NCBI GenBank assembly: GCA_021821225.1
Contig: JAKACR010000124.1
Span: 1 to 7,932 of the forward strand
Source: Bacillota bacterium
GTDB lineage: Bacteria > Bacillota > Bacilli > Alicyclobacillales > SLC66
DNA length: 7,932 nucleotides
Direction: 5' to 3'
Made by a program: the position numbers and the translations under genes. The stretch's first letter is position 1, and each line of letters starts with the position of its first letter. The notes below the pieces were generated by a model, which was not told the DNA's origin, did not search any database, and saw nothing but the letters and a program-made list of their open reading frames with translations. Positions 7,413-7,932 of the stretch are shown here, piece by piece.

Positions 7413-7496
7413 CTTCCTTCCAGTCGACGGGAGGGATCGTCTTGTTCATTTCGACATCCATCCCCCGCCTCCTGCCGTTCACGGGAATTTCCCGAC

Positions 7497-7932
7497 TCAT
7501 GAAAGGCGGCTTTCCAGGTAGCCGATCGCGGCCGTGAGCGGCGGATCGGTCCGCTCGCGCAAAGCCAGGAGCGCAACATTCAGCACGTAGGCCGTGGCGG
7601 CGTCCACCCTGCCCGTGGCGGGCAACTTGTGAATTCTCTGGAACGCGGCCACCGCGCGCTCCGTTTCCACGCTGAAATAGCCATCCGTGCGCCCCGGATC
7701 GTATCCGAGAGCGAGGAGCATCCGCTGTAGCACGGCGACGCTGACCGAGTTGCTGTTTTGCTCAAGCGGCCGGCGCGCCGTCATCGGCAACGGCGGCAGG
7801 TGAAAGAAGGAAGGCGTGGGAACGGCCAGCCGGGGTGCGAGACCGCGTTTGTGCACCCATTCTCCGTTTGGCGTCAGCCAGCGGGCCACCGTCATCTTGA
7901 GACTCGATCCGTCCGCAAAGTCTTCCGTCTCC
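7497..7932 (-). CDS. CtpB-type S41 C-terminal processing protease, C-terminal part only
   Basis: About 144 C-terminal residues are present; the 5' part, including the PDZ domain and most of the S41 Ser/Lys protease domain, lies outside the window. The visible part starts with ETEDFADGSSLKMTVARW and continues LTPNGEWVHKRGLAP, the conserved end of the tail-specific protease fold (family pattern: DGS-x-(L/M)K-(L/V)T-x-(A/S)-(K/R)-(W/Y), then TP-x-G-x-xIH-x-xGI-x-P). After a Pro-rich linker comes a peptidoglycan-binding module of the PG_binding_1 type (VAVLQRMLLALGYDPGRTDGYFS...TERAVAAFQRIHKL...GRVDAATAYVL). In Bacillus, CtpB has this layout, is exported, and cleaves SpoIVFA during sporulation; other S41 proteases trim envelope proteins. 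Which paralogue this is cannot be settled from the C-terminus alone, but the neighbouring MinJ-like gene and uvrBA favour CtpB. It ends 84 bp before the MinJ-like gene with no terminator visible. Confidence 0.88.
   Translation of the reverse strand, partial: ETEDFADGSSLKMTVARWLTPNGEWVHKRGLAPRLAVPTPSFFHLPPLPMTARRPLEQNSNSVSVAVLQRMLLALGYDPGRTDGYFSVETERAVAAFQRIHKLPATGRVDAATAYVLNVALLALRERTDPPLTAAIGYLESRLS

Noticed and set aside
1..7932. Novel defence, mobile or biosynthetic system
   Set aside because: All six genes belong to known families and sit tightly packed on one strand, with no integrase, transposase, terminal repeats, CRISPR units or obvious composition shift.

Overview
The window looks like ordinary chromosomal DNA from a GC-rich (my estimate is about 60% G+C), spore-former-type Gram-positive bacterium of the Bacilli. 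The pointers are Bacillus-like UvrA and UvrB proteins, strong AGGAGG-type ribosome binding sites, a DinR/LexA-type SOS box, and the gene neighbourhood (CtpB-type protease, MinJ-like membrane protein, uvrB, uvrA), which recalls the ctpB-minJ-uvrBA region of Bacillus subtilis. A GC-rich lineage such as the Alicyclobacillaceae would fit, but the genus cannot be fixed from this sequence.

All six genes lie on the minus strand, so transcription runs from high to low coordinates. In that order they are: the 3' end of a CtpB-type S41 processing protease with a peptidoglycan-binding tail (7932 to 7497, 5' end outside the window); a polytopic membrane protein with a C-terminal PDZ domain, resembling MinJ (7412 to 6204); a MotA-family flagellar stator subunit (6155 to 5328); uvrB (5238 to 3253); uvrA (3166 to 287); and the start of a CsaA-type tRNA-binding-domain protein (265 to 1, 3' end outside the window). 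Coding density is high, with gaps of 21 to 97 bp. There is no non-coding stretch over 300 bp, and I see no tRNA, rRNA, CRISPR, insertion sequence or clear hairpin terminator.

The window divides functionally in two. The upstream half holds cell-envelope, division and motility functions (protease, MinJ-like scaffold, MotA). The downstream half is the UvrBA nucleotide-excision repair operon followed closely by csaA. The gap between motA and uvrB holds the best regulatory signals: a near-consensus SOS box, a weaker second SOS-like box just upstream, and a perfect TATAAT. This suggests that uvrB-uvrA(-csaA) is damage-inducible through LexA/DinR. Several gene starts are better placed downstream of the longest open frame, because strong ribosome binding sites lie inside the extended frames.

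I found no evidence of a novel defence, mobile or otherwise undescribed system. The findings concern regulation, start-site choice, a repeated 18-bp sequence ahead of two genes, and gene-context oddities.
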